A DNA stretch of 42,942 nucleotides from Clostridia bacterium. Its GTDB lineage: Bacteria > Bacillota > Clostridia > Christensenellales > Aristaeellaceae. The position numbers and the translations under genes are program-made. Positions within the stretch are counted from its first letter, which is position 1; every line of letters starts with the position of its first letter. The DNA lies in assembly GCA_017465155.1 (NCBI GenBank), contig JAFTWV010000045.1, forward strand, positions 1 to 42,942. Direction: 5' to 3'. This document shows positions 6,502 through 16,500 of this stretch, piece after piece. The notes under the pieces are model-generated. The model saw only the letters and a program-made list of their open reading frames with translations, did not search any database and was not told the origin of the DNA.

Positions 6502-8481
6502 ATGTTGAAGAAGCTCTGCGTTCTGACGCTGACGATGCTGCTGCTTCTGCCAGCCGCAGCGCTGGCGGATGTAGTCATCAGCGAAGTGATGGCGTCCAAC
6601 GGTACCTATGAGAATGAGGAATCCTATGATTGGGTCGAGCTGCACAACAACGGCAAGAAGGCTGTTGACCTGAGCGGCTGGTATCTGAGCGACAGCAAGA
6701 AGAATCTTCAAAAGTGGGCCTTCCCCAAGGGCACAAAGCTCAAGGCAGGCGGGTATCTCACTGTTTTCTGCACAGGCGAGGATGATATCGATCCCGGCAA
6801 GAACAGTACCTTCTATGCCACATACAGCCTCTCAGCCGAGGGAGAAACGCTGTATCTCTCAGATGCTCAGGGAACGCTCATCCAGAAGCTGGAATATCCC
6901 CGGCAGTACGGCTGTGTCAGCTATGGTTTGCCCTCGGGCGGCGGCGACTACGGCTATTTTGCGAATGAGACGCGGAACAAGAAGAATGATACAGCTGCCT
7001 ATCCGGGACGCACCGAATCTCCGGGCATTGCTACGACTGGCGGCTTCTATCCGGAGGGTGTGACAGTTCAGGCGACCGGTCCCCGGGGGGCGGTGCTGCG
7101 CTATACCACCGACGGCGAGACGCCTACTGCCCAATCGGAGGTTTTTCCGGCTGCAGGCCTGACGGTCAGCAAGACCACTGTGCTGCGGGTCCGTGCCTTC
7201 CGGGAGGACGAGGTCCCCTCGGTGACGGTCAGCGCCACTTACCTGGTGGAGTCAGAGCAGCTGACGCCCGTCGTATCCCTTGTGACAGACGACAAGTACC
7301 TGTTCAACAAAAAGACAGGCGCGCTCGTCAAGGGAAGCGGGGATACGCCCAATTACGCCAAGGAACTGGAATATCCGGTCAACATCGAGTATTTCAATAT
7401 GGAGGGCGTGTGCGAGATCAACCAGATGGGCACGTTTACCTGTTCCGGGCATTCCGCGCGGATCAACGCCCAGAAATCCATTGCCCTTTATGCCCGCAAG
7501 GCCTACGGAAATGAGACCTTCCAGTTCAATCCTTTCCCGACCCGTGATTATACGGAGTACAAGTCCCTTCTGCTGCGCGCGGCTAATTCTGACGCCTATG
7601 CCACCCGTCTGAGGGATATTGTTGCTTCCTCTCTGGCAGAGGGAGAGGGGTTGCTGTATCAGGATCACGTCATCATTCAGGTGTACATCAACGGTGAATA
7701 CTGGGGGCACTACAATCTCCGAGAGAAGATCAACAAGCATTTCATCGCGCAGTTTGAAGGCGTGACGGACGAGAATGACATCGACAGCATTGATATTCTT
7801 GCCCGCACAGGTACCGACCGCTTTACCCAGAATGGCGATAACGAGGACTGGCTGGCGTTGGCGGATTTCTGCAAGAAAAATGACCTGAACATTCCCGAAA
7901 ACCTTGCCTATGTCGAGGAGCGGCTGGATATCGACAGCATGTTCACCCACGCAGCCTACCAGATCATTCTGGGCAACGTGGACTTTACCAATGTGCGCGT
8001 TTACCGCGTGCCGGGAGGCAAGTGGAAGTACCTGCTCTTCGATGTGGAGGCCTGCTGGCGCAATCTGGACAAGACTCCGCTGGAGTACTACATCAAGCCG
8101 GTCAAAAACAAGATCAACGGTTTCCGTCATGAACCGCTCAATGCGCTGCTTGCCGTGCCTGCGTACAAGGCGAAGTTTCTGAACCGTGTTGCGGAAATTC
8201 TGGAGGATCACTTCCAGTGGCCGGAGGTGGAGGCGAAGTTCGATGCAGTCACGGCGGTGCTGGAGCAGATCCTGCCGCGTCATATTGAGCGCTGGGACAA
8301 TATGAAGCTCAAGAACTGGCGCACCAATGTCAGTGCCACAAAGTATTATGCCCGCGTGCGTCCGCGAAAAATCCCTGAACTCCTGAAGGCGGCCATGAAG
8401 CTGACCAACGCGGAGGTCGAGGAATACTTCGGCGAGGTCCTGGCCCTGCTGGAGGTCACAAACGCCCGACAGGGAGATTGA
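6502..8481 (+). CDS. Secreted LTD-CotH protein
   Basis: This 659-residue exported protein begins with a signal peptide (about 1-22, cleavage near AALA-D). A lamin-tail domain follows (about 22-150; VISEVMASNG, YDWVELHN, VDLSGWYLSD). Next is a short chitobiase-C-terminal-like beta domain (about 175-250; YTTDGETPT), and then a CotH domain (about 270-600) with YTEYKSLLLRAAN, YINGEYWGHYNLREKI and LLFDVEACW. CotH proteins are atypical protein kinases, first described for spore coat proteins; LTD and chitobiase-like domains suggest attachment to the surface or a glycan. It shares this architecture with the larger protein at 13592-16810, so the two are paralogues. There is no anchor or sortase motif. 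Its 3' end runs into a hairpin-rich region. Confidence 0.88.
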   Translation: MLKKLCVLTLTMLLLLPAAALADVVISEVMASNGTYENEESYDWVELHNNGKKAVDLSGWYLSDSKKNLQKWAFPKGTKLKAGGYLTVFCTGEDDIDPGKNSTFYATYSLSAEGETLYLSDAQGTLIQKLEYPRQYGCVSYGLPSGGGDYGYFANETRNKKNDTAAYPGRTESPGIATTGGFYPEGVTVQATGPRGAVLRYTTDGETPTAQSEVFPAAGLTVSKTTVLRVRAFREDEVPSVTVSATYLVESEQLTPVVSLVTDDKYLFNKKTGALVKGSGDTPNYAKELEYPVNIEYFNMEGVCEINQMGTFTCSGHSARINAQKSIALYARKAYGNETFQFNPFPTRDYTEYKSLLLRAANSDAYATRLRDIVASSLAEGEGLLYQDHVIIQVYINGEYWGHYNLREKINKHFIAQFEGVTDENDIDSIDILARTGTDRFTQNGDNEDWLALADFCKKNDLNIPENLAYVEERLDIDSMFTHAAYQIILGNVDFTNVRVYRVPGGKWKYLLFDVEACWRNLDKTPLEYYIKPVKNKINGFRHEPLNALLAVPAYKAKFLNRVAEILEDHFQWPEVEAKFDAVTAVLEQILPRHIERWDNMKLKNWRTNVSATKYYARVRPRKIPELLKAAMKLTNAEVEEYFGEVLALLEVTNARQGD

Positions 8482-8491
8482 CGGCGCGCAA

Positions 8492-8784
8492 AAGCGCAGA
8501 CTCATGCGGAGTCTGCGCTTCAGACTGTCAAAAAAGCTTCACGGGAGGTGTCGGAGGGCCCGCAGGCCCTCTGACTGTAATCGTATCGCGGGGCTTTGCC
8601 GCGCGGGCGGGGCGGTTTCGGCATCAGCCGAAACCATTCCTTACACTTTTCACGGCCGTCAGCCTTGGCTGACAGTGAAAAATGCCCGCTTCCGCAGAAG
8701 CGGAACCTCTTCCCCTTCTCGAAAAAGTGGCCGCAGCCACTTTTTCGACATACTGAAGCGCAGACTCATACAGAGCCTGCGCTT
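8492..8784. repeat. Hairpin array bracketed by two copies of one terminator-like hairpin
   Basis: Seven or more stem-loops occur in about 290 bases. The first (8492-8520, 12-bp perfect stem) and the last (8756-8784, followed by TTTTCTT) are copies differing at only 3 of 29 positions. Between them are stems at 8551-8574 (10 bp), 8587-8603, 8614-8635 (9 bp), 8647-8681 (two nested stems), 8686-8703 (7 bp) and 8719-8748 (13 bp). Three of these loops are the same tetraloop, CGCA. The last hairpin is a good terminator for the CotH gene. No protein-coding sequence is evident between 8482 and 8935; the remaining 150 bases before the ZIP gene show nothing clear. Confidence 0.75.
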
Positions 8785-8935
8785 TTCTTGTATGCGTTTG
8801 CTGTGGGATACACCGGTGATGAAGAAGACCGCATGCGCATAAACATTGCGCATCGGGGAGAGCGTAACCATGCTGCCCCGGTAAAAACAGGTATGGGCAA
8901 CGCCCGGACTCCGTGAAAAGCCGGAAAAACGGCGC

Positions 8936-9751
8936 TTATCCCAGCGCCACGTCAAGGATCATCATCAGCGTAAATCCGGTCAGTGTTGCGATAGTCATCA
9001 GGGCCGGGCGGCGGCTGCGCTGACTCTCCGGCACCAGCTCGGCGATCACCACAACGACCATTGCACCTGCGGCAAAGGAGAGCGCAAAGGGAAGAATCTC
9101 CTGCACATGTACTGCCAGAAGCGCACCCAGCACGCCGGCAACAGGCTCGACAACCGCACTCAGCTGCCCGTAGAAGAACGCGCGGGAACGGTTCATCCCC
9201 TCCCGCCGCAGCGGCAGGCTGACGGCCGCGCCCTCGGGGAAGTTCTGCAGACCGATGCCCAGGGCCAGCATCCATGCGCCTGTCAGTGCAGCGGAGGTCG
9301 GCATGGCAGCGAGTGCACCGAAGGTCACGCCCACGGCAAGTCCCTCGGGGATGTTGTGCAGCGTGATGGAGGACGTCAGCAGGATGGAACGGCGGTGGCT
9401 GTCACTGACTGCCAGATGGTGCGGCAGCCAGCGGGACAGCAGCCTGTCGCAGACGAGCAGCAGCAGCCCGCCGCAGAGGAAGCCCGTTGCCGCCATGATA
9501 AACGGGGACTGCCCGAGCGTCAGGGCCAGCTCAACGGCTGGACTCAGCAGCGACCAGTAGGACGAAGCAAGCATCACGCCTGCGCCAAAGGCGAGCATTG
9601 CATCCATCATCAAGGGGGTGGCACGCTTTGTCAGCAATACAAGGGCTGCTCCGGCAGCGGTGAGCAGCCAGGTCATGATCGTTGCCAGAAGAGCCTGCCA
9701 CATGGGAGATATTGTTAACAGTTCGCCCACGGCAAACCGCCTCGCTTCCAT
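8936..9751 (-). CDS. ZIP-family divalent metal transporter
   Basis: This integral membrane protein of about 271 residues has eight predicted hydrophobic segments. The ZIP hallmark HNIPEGLAVG lies in the fourth helix and the partner motif NFPEGAAVSLP in the fifth; these form the metal-binding site. The family imports Zn2+, Fe2+ or other divalent ions into the cytoplasm, and this sequence is closest to the GufA/ZupT-like bacterial branch. The start is uncertain: ATG at 9751 is listed, a GTG at 9730 has AGGCGG at good spacing, and a GTG at 9787 is also in frame. The gene is divergent from the SNF2 helicase gene. No metal-responsive operator was recognised. Confidence 0.88.
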   Translation of the reverse strand: MEARRFAVGELLTISPMWQALLATIMTWLLTAAGAALVLLTKRATPLMMDAMLAFGAGVMLASSYWSLLSPAVELALTLGQSPFIMAATGFLCGGLLLLVCDRLLSRWLPHHLAVSDSHRRSILLTSSITLHNIPEGLAVGVTFGALAAMPTSAALTGAWMLALGIGLQNFPEGAAVSLPLRREGMNRSRAFFYGQLSAVVEPVAGVLGALLAVHVQEILPFALSFAAGAMVVVVIAELVPESQRSRRPALMTIATLTGFTLMMILDVALG

Positions 9752-9890
9752 ATTGGGATGCCACAGCCTATGCAGCGCGTGTTTCACCGGTGCGTCTGCG
9801 TATGAGTTTTGAAAAAATGTTGAAAAGATGAGCTTTGCCAGCAGGGATTTTCATATCGGAAGCAGAAGTTATCAGAGTTGCCATTTTGAG

Positions 9891-9924
9891 AGCGCCATGT
9901 ATCCGGCTGCGGATGCGGGGCGCT
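9891..9924 (+). other. Nested hairpin in the helicase leader
   Basis: Arms AGCGCC (9891-9896) and GGCGCT (9919-9924) enclose a second stem, ATCCG-GCTG-CGGAT (9901-9914). The hairpin is followed by TTCATT and sits 39 bases before the helicase start, so it could be a weak attenuator or a chance structure. Confidence 0.3.
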
Positions 9925-9962
9925 TTCATTGCGGTATGCATCGAATTTGGAGTGATCATTGC

Positions 9963-12900
9963 ATGATTCAGATTCCTTATACGTTGCGGACGCTGGCCGG
10001 TGAAGAAGAGACGCGCATGGGCGATCGTCTCTTCCGTGCGGGGCGCGTACGCATTATGGAGCAGAGTGCAAAGCTGCTGCGCTGTCACGTGGTGGAGGAG
10101 GGCCGTTACGAGGTGACCTTCACGCCGGACGGCAGCGGCAGGTGCATCTGCCAGACCTTTCAGGATGCCGGCGCGTGCCGCCATGTGGTTGCTGCGATGT
10201 TGGCTTGTCAGGATGCGGGCGCGCTGGATGAAATGCAGCGCAGGAAGGCCATTGCATCCGGCCCCCGCCTGATGGCTGCGATGGAAAAGACCCTCCCGGA
10301 GGACGGTACGCTGCGGATGGGTATACGCCTGATTGCAGAACCCGTCCGTACGGATGAAGCTCCCCGGCTGAAGATGGTGATGCTCATCGGCGAGGAGCGG
10401 CTGTATGTCGTCAAATCCATCCCGCAGATGCTGGACGCCATCGAAGCTGGTACACCCATCGAATTTGGCAAGGGCTTCACATTCCATCCGGAGTGGATGC
10501 GCTTCGGCCCCGTGGAGAACCGGATTCTGTCCATCCTCCGGGCGATGTGCATGGCTCAGAAGGAAGCGGGCATCGCCCTGCGCGGCGCGGAGCAGCGTGA
10601 GCTGGCACTGCCTGATCCCTTTGCCGAGGCCATCCTGAACGAGCTGCGGCATCTGCCCTTCAGCATCAAGGACGGCGATAATACCCATGCGGTCAAGCGT
10701 GTGTTTCAGACGCGTGTTCCGCTGCATTTCCGTGTCTCCTCGGACCTTCGCGGCCTGACGGTGACAGCTCGCTTTCCCCGGGAATTCCGCCCGCTGACGG
10801 CGTCCTGTGCCTATGCGTTGGTGAATGAAAAGGTCATCGCGGTGGAGGAGGAGCAGCGTTCCATCCTGCGTGTGCTGTATGCGGAGCAGATGGGCGGTCA
10901 ATGCAGCTTTGACTATCCCGTACGCGAGGCAGCCCGTGTGATCGGCGAGCTGGTTCCCTTCCTGCAGATGACGGCGGTGGTGGAAATTGCCGAGGATCTG
11001 CAAAAGCAGCTCATCCGCATGCCGATGGTGGCGCGCGTGTACCTTGACCGTGCAGCCAACGGCCGCGATGTGGTGGCCCGGGCGCAGTTCCGCTACGGTG
11101 ACCGGGAGATCGATCCCTTTGACGAAACGCCCCTGCCGGAGAATATTTCCCGCAATGACAAGCTTCTCCTGCGTGATGCAGCGGCGGAGCGCCAGGTGCT
11201 GGATGCGCTGGGCGCCTCGGGCTTCATTGTCAGCAAGGGGCATGTGTACCTTGCCGGACAGGATGCGATCTTTGATTTTGTCAGCGAAGGCGTCGGGAAG
11301 CTGCAGCAGCTGGCAGAGGTGTATCTGTCCAACGATTTCAAGAAGATGACGCCCCGGCGTCCCCGTTTTGCCGGCCGTATGCGCATGAACGGTACGGCGC
11401 TGGAGCTGAAGTTCACCGAAAGCGGCGAACCGGCAGAGGAAATATACGCCATCATGGAAGCGCTGGCCCGCCGCCGCAGGTACTTCCGTCTCAAGGACGG
11501 CTCCTTCCTTGATCTGAGTGCCATGGAGGAATGGCAGCCGCTGGCTGACAGTATCTACGAGGTCGCCTCGATGGAGGGCATTGACGCTATGTCCTGCAGC
11601 GCGGATACCATGCAGCTGCAGGCCTACCGTACCTGCTATATGAAGAGCCTGCTGGAGAGCCTCCAGCTGCCTGTGGAGATCGACAGCTCTGTGGATGAAA
11701 CGGTGCGTGCGCTTGTGGAGCCGATGCCGGATTCTGTCAAGCTGCCGGGCGGCTTATCCCTGCGTCCCTATCAGCAGCGCGGCTTCCAGTGGCTGCATAC
11801 GCTTGATCAGCTGCATATGGGCGGCGTGCTGGCGGACGATATGGGCCTGGGCAAGACGGTGCAGGTCATCGCGTTGCTGCTGGCGACCCGGGAGCCCGGC
11901 CAGACGAGCCTCGTTGTAGCGCCCACGACGCTGACTTACAACTGGCTCAGCGAGCTGGAACGCTTTGCTCCGGACTTGTCCGTGATGGTAATGGCAGGCA
12001 GTGCTGCGCAGCGTGCCAGCCAGATCCGCCATGTCAAGGAGGTTCGCGATGTGGACGTGCTCATCACGTCCTACCCGCTGATCCGGCAGGACATAGACCA
12101 GCTCACCGACATAGACTTCCGCTTCGCCATCCTTGACGAGGCGCAGCACATCAAGAATGCCGGAAGCAAGGGCGCCATCGCCGTCCGTCAGCTGAAGGCC
12201 CGTACCCGTTTTGCACTCACCGGCACGCCTCTTGAAAATGGCGTGGGCGAATTGTGGAGCATCTTCAATTTCGTGTTGCCGGGGTATCTGCTGTCGTACA
12301 GCGCCTTTATGCGCCGCTATCAGGATGGCACCGATGCAGAGGATCTGCGCCGTCGTATCAGTCCCTTCCTGATGCGCCGCCTGAAAAAGGAGGTGCTGAC
12401 CGAGCTGCCCGACAAGATCGAGAACGTCATGACCAGCCAGATGAGCCCCGAGCAGTCGAAGGTCTATCAGGCCACGATGCTGCGTCTGCGGGATCGCGTG
12501 GACTCCATTGTCAAGGAGAAGGGCTTCGAACGCGGACGTACGGAGGTGCTGGCAGCCATTACACAGCTGCGTGAAATCTGCTGTCATCCGGCGCTGGTGA
12601 TGGAGGACTACACCGGCACCTCCGGCAAGCTGGATATGCTGCTGGATATTCTGCCCGAGGCCATTGAAAAGGGGCGGCGCGTGCTGCTGTTCAGCGCCTT
12701 TACATCCATGCTCAAGATTCTCAAGCGCGAATTGGAGGCCAGCGGTTACGAAACCATGTACCTTGACGGCGATACCCCCGCCCAGAACCGCGTGCAGATG
12801 TGCGAGCAGTTCAACGGCGGACAGGGTTCGATCTTCCTGATTTCCCTGAAGGCCGGCGGTACGGGTCTCAACCTGACCGGCGCGGATATGGTGATCCACT

Positions 12901-13130
12901 ACGATCCGTGGTGGAACCCTGCAGCGGAAGATCAGGCCACCGATCGTGCCTATCGCATCGGCCAGACCCGCAAGGTGGAGGTGATCCGCCTGGTGACCCA
13001 CGGCTCCATCGAGGAACAGGTGGTTGCTCTTGGCCAGCGCAAGAAGGCGCTCTTTGATCAGCTGATCAAGCCGGGCGAGACCCTCGTGGGCGGCCTCAGC
13101 CCGCAGGAGATTCTGTCGCTGTTCCAATAA
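9963..13130 (+). CDS. SWIM zinc-finger SNF2-family helicase
   Basis: This 1055-residue protein starts with a SWIM-type zinc finger (about residues 62-81, CxC...CxH in CICQTFQDAGACRH). A long bacterial SNF2-associated region follows (about 130-580). The two RecA-like lobes of a SNF2 ATPase come last. Visible motifs are Walker A DDMGLGKT near 627, DEAQHIKN near 724, LTGTPLENG near 750, and the C-terminal lobe with GGTGLNLTGAD, DPWWNPAAEDQATDR and RIGQ (about 960-1000). Such proteins translocate on double-stranded DNA or remodel nucleoprotein; their bacterial role is largely unknown. The start at 9963 is chosen because GGAG lies 10 bases upstream; the frame is open for 45 more codons that look non-coding. 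It appears to be a single-gene unit. Confidence 0.9.
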   Translation: MIQIPYTLRTLAGEEETRMGDRLFRAGRVRIMEQSAKLLRCHVVEEGRYEVTFTPDGSGRCICQTFQDAGACRHVVAAMLACQDAGALDEMQRRKAIASGPRLMAAMEKTLPEDGTLRMGIRLIAEPVRTDEAPRLKMVMLIGEERLYVVKSIPQMLDAIEAGTPIEFGKGFTFHPEWMRFGPVENRILSILRAMCMAQKEAGIALRGAEQRELALPDPFAEAILNELRHLPFSIKDGDNTHAVKRVFQTRVPLHFRVSSDLRGLTVTARFPREFRPLTASCAYALVNEKVIAVEEEQRSILRVLYAEQMGGQCSFDYPVREAARVIGELVPFLQMTAVVEIAEDLQKQLIRMPMVARVYLDRAANGRDVVARAQFRYGDREIDPFDETPLPENISRNDKLLLRDAAAERQVLDALGASGFIVSKGHVYLAGQDAIFDFVSEGVGKLQQLAEVYLSNDFKKMTPRRPRFAGRMRMNGTALELKFTESGEPAEEIYAIMEALARRRRYFRLKDGSFLDLSAMEEWQPLADSIYEVASMEGIDAMSCSADTMQLQAYRTCYMKSLLESLQLPVEIDSSVDETVRALVEPMPDSVKLPGGLSLRPYQQRGFQWLHTLDQLHMGGVLADDMGLGKTVQVIALLLATREPGQTSLVVAPTTLTYNWLSELERFAPDLSVMVMAGSAAQRASQIRHVKEVRDVDVLITSYPLIRQDIDQLTDIDFRFAILDEAQHIKNAGSKGAIAVRQLKARTRFALTGTPLENGVGELWSIFNFVLPGYLLSYSAFMRRYQDGTDAEDLRRRISPFLMRRLKKEVLTELPDKIENVMTSQMSPEQSKVYQATMLRLRDRVDSIVKEKGFERGRTEVLAAITQLREICCHPALVMEDYTGTSGKLDMLLDILPEAIEKGRRVLLFSAFTSMLKILKRELEASGYETMYLDGDTPAQNRVQMCEQFNGGQGSIFLISLKAGGTGLNLTGADMVIHYDPWWNPAAEDQATDRAYRIGQTRKVEVIRLVTHGSIEEQVVALGQRKKALFDQLIKPGETLVGGLSPQEILSLFQ

Positions 13131-13224
13131 GAAAAACGGCGCTCTGCGCGGAACGGTAGGAGCAATCCTGCTTCTCCCCCGACCTCCATGCGTGAGCACC
13201 CCCAGAATCCCGCGCAGCCCCGAG

Positions 13225-13300
13225 GAAAAACGGGTCAAGGGATGAAATCTCTTGCGGAGTACAGGGGCTTGTCCCCTGGCCGCCGGAGACCTCCGCTTTC
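13225..13300. repeat. Member of a dispersed intergenic repeat (short form)
   Basis: The stretch GAAAAACGGGTCAAGGG, continuing to GGCCGCCGGAGACCTCC, resembles the repeat copies at 22032-22147 and 39504-39612 at its head and tail, but lacks their central part. It contains the small hairpin AGGGG-CTTGT-CCCCT. The flanking sequence from 13131 to 13591 otherwise holds only a terminator and a promoter; no gene is evident. Confidence 0.5.
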
Positions 13301-13312
13301 CCATGATTTATG

Positions 13313-13352
13313 GCCAGCATCCGTCAGGCACGCGCCGGGATGCTGGCTTTTT
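13313..13352 (+). terminator. Intrinsic terminator downstream of the helicase gene
   Basis: A 10-bp stem, GCCAGCATCC (13313-13322) with GGATGCTGGC (13338-13347), is followed by a T-run. It would stop read-through from the helicase gene before the CotH promoter. Confidence 0.75.
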
Positions 13353-13416
13353 CTGGCGGATGCGGAGGAAAAGGCGGTCAAGGTCGTGAATGTTGTGTGA
13401 CGGAGGGCCGCAGGGC

Positions 13417-13446
13417 TTGCGGAAACATGCCGATTTGTGGTACAAT
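13417..13446 (+). promoter_or_regulatory. Promoter of the large CotH gene
   Basis: TTGCGG (13417-13422) and TACAAT (13441-13446) have an 18-base spacer, with TGG directly before the -10. The predicted start near 13453 gives a leader of about 140 bases. The leader contains a hairpin with arms CTCCG and CGGAG, but no riboswitch class I can recognise. Confidence 0.65.
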
Positions 13447-13591
13447 GCAAGAACGGTTGCCCTTCATTCGTTACATATGTGACGGGGCTCCGAACCGGAG
13501 TGATCCGGGAAACAAAAGCAAGTGATATTCCGCGTTTTCGCGTTATGCCCATGGCCCCGGGGATCGCCCGGCAGCCTGAAAGGATGACAGT

Positions 13592-16500
13592 ATGCAGCCT
13601 GTACAGCCCGGAAAGCGAACGGTACGGCGTGCCCATAGCACGCAGCCTGCCGCTGAAAAGCCCGCAGCGGTCAAACGCCGCCAGCGGATGCGCAGGATCG
13701 GCAATATGTTTGCCATGGTGTCCCTGCTGGTGATCGTGCTCCTGATCGTGCTGGTCAGCCCCAAGGAGCCTGTTCGCCATGCCTACTATACCATCAGCAC
13801 GGAGGATAACCTCGTCCATACCAGTGCCTCCAGCGGCAGTGAGTATGAGGGACTGGTGATCAGCGAGGTCATGACCTCCAACCAGACCGCTATGCCCGAT
13901 GAGAACGGCGAATTCTCCGATTGGATCGAGATCTGGAACAGCTCTCCCAATGCGATCAATCTTGAAAATGTCGGCTTGAGTGACGATGAGCTGTCCATCA
14001 GCTTCCTCTTCCCCAAGATGACCATCGCGGCGGATGAGCGTATCGTCGTCATCTGTGACAAGACGAATCAGGCTGTCGCAGGAAAGCCGCTGCATGCCAA
14101 GTTCGGTCTGAGCACCAACGGCGAGACCATCTCCCTCTACGATCCTAATGCGTATCTGATTGATTCCGTCAAGACGCCCATCATGTCCGCAGACGAGAGC
14201 TATGCGCTGACCTCGGACGGGAAATGGGTGCAGACCGCCGAGTTCAGCCCGGGGTATGCGAATACCTCTGAGGGTTATCTGGCCTACCGCAACGCTACCA
14301 TGGTGACGGACGGCGCGCTGATTATCAGCGAGATCTGCCCCGATCCCCTGACTGGTTACCGGGACGCTGACGGCGAGCTGTGCGACTGGGTGGAGCTGTA
14401 CAACACCACTGATCGGCCGATCAGCCTTGCCAATTATGCCCTGTCCAACAAGGAAAACAAGCCCTTGAAGTGGCGCTTCCCCGAGGGTGCGTATGTCGCC
14501 CCCCACGGCTACTACATCGTCTACTGCTCCGGCAAGGATGTGGTGATCAACAGCGTTACGGATGTGCCGCACGCGAGCTTCCGCATCAGCGCGGAGCATG
14601 ACACCATCGTGCTTTCCGACAGCCGGGGCCGTCTGGTGGATCGCGTCACCATTGACAATATCCCCGAGGACGCCTCCTATGCCCGCAATGCGGACGGCAG
14701 CTTCTCCGTCCATCTGCGTCCCACGCCGCAGCTGCCCAACACTACCAGCGGCGCGAACCAGATGGACGTGTACCTGCGCGCGCTGAACGATACGGGCGTA
14801 TATATCACGGAGGTCATGGCCTCCAATGATTCCACCGAGACTACCGTCGGCTCCGATTTTGTGGATTGGATTGAGCTGTACAATCCGACGGCGGTCACGG
14901 TGGATCTGTCGGGGTTCGGCCTGTCTGATAATCTGGGCCGTGCCCGCAAGTGGCAGTTCCCGGCCGGGTCGTACATTGCGCCGGGGGAATACAAGATCAT
15001 CTGGTGCGACGGCGATGCAGCAAAGAACACCGCCTCCGAGCCGCATACCTCCTTCAAGCTCCTCAAGGGCGGCTCTGAGACGCTTGTGTTTGCAGACCCG
15101 ACGGGTAAGATTCTTGACAAGGTCGTGCTGCCTGCGGTACCAACCAATGTGTCCTACGGCCGCACAATGGGGCGTGAGGGCTTTTTTTATTACGACGTAC
15201 CCACGCCCGGCACGCAGAACGGGAGCAACGGTTTCCTTGGCTATGCGGAGGCTCCTTCGCTGACGGTTGAGCCGGGCATGCATGATCAGGGCATCAAGGT
15301 TGGCTTCACTGTTCCGGAGGGCACGACCGTCTTCTATACCACGGACGGCTCCACGCCCACCCAGTACAACAGCACGGCGTATGTCGGCCAGCAGATTGAG
15401 CTGAACTTTACAACGGTGCTTCGTGCCCGGGCCTTCCCGGTTGACCCGCAGTATCATGAGAGCGCTGTCGTCACCGGCACCTATCTCATCAACGCCTATC
15501 ACGAGATGCCTGTGGTGTCCGTCACGATCGATCCGTACCTGCTGTGGAACGAGGAAAATGGCATGCTCGCTGCCGGCCCGGATATGGTCAAGGAGGGGCC
15601 CGGTATCCTGCCCTTCCTGAACACGATCTATCGTGCGTACGGCAAGGAGCCCCGTGAGGGCTACATGGAGTATTACGATACGGAGGGCAATCAGGTGCTC
15701 AGTCAGGGCGTCGCGGTTGGCCTGATCGGCGATTACTCCCTTGACCTGCCGCAGAAGTCCATGAAGCTGCGCGCAAAGTCCCTCTACGGCGAAAATACCT
15801 TCGACGCCGCGCTCTTCGCGGATCGTCCCTATACGGAGTACAAGTCCCTTGTCCTGCGTAATTCCGGCAACGACGGCGTCTGGACCCGCCTCAAGGACGG
15901 CTTCCAGTCCCGGCTGCTGGACAAGTATGGCGCGACGGTCATTCATCAGGCGTGGATGCCTGTTGCTGTGTACCTCAACGGTACCTACTGGGGCCACTAC
16001 AACCTGCGTGAGCGTGTTGACCGCTTCTTTGTTGCCCAGCACGAGGGCCTGACCCTTGACGAGGCGGAGAACATGGACATCCTTGTAGGAAACGGCACCG
16101 TGGAATTTGGCTCCAATACCGAATACCGCGCCATGATCAAGAAGCTCAAGGCCAGTGATCCGGCCAACAACGCGGAGGATCGTGCCTATCTGGACGCGAA
16201 TGTCGATGTAGACAACCTGATCGAATACATGGCACTGGAGATGTTTGTGGGCAACTCCGACATTGGTAACACCCGCTTCTACCGTCTCCACGGCATTGAT
16301 CCGGAGACCGGCGAGCGCTACAAGTGGAAGTGGATCTGGTACGACGTGGACTATGGCCTGTGGGAGTCCTCCTTCAACAGCGCTTACAGCTACACAAAGC
16401 AAAAGGGCATGGGCCAGAAGAACATCGACAACACCATCTTCATGACCGTGCTGTCCGTTCCTGAATACAAGGATCGTTTCCTGCGCAAGCTCGGCGACAT

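Noticed and set aside
13447-13591. A riboswitch in the leader of the large CotH gene.
   Set aside because: The leader has one short hairpin, but the conserved cores of the c-di-GMP, purine or other classes I know were not found.
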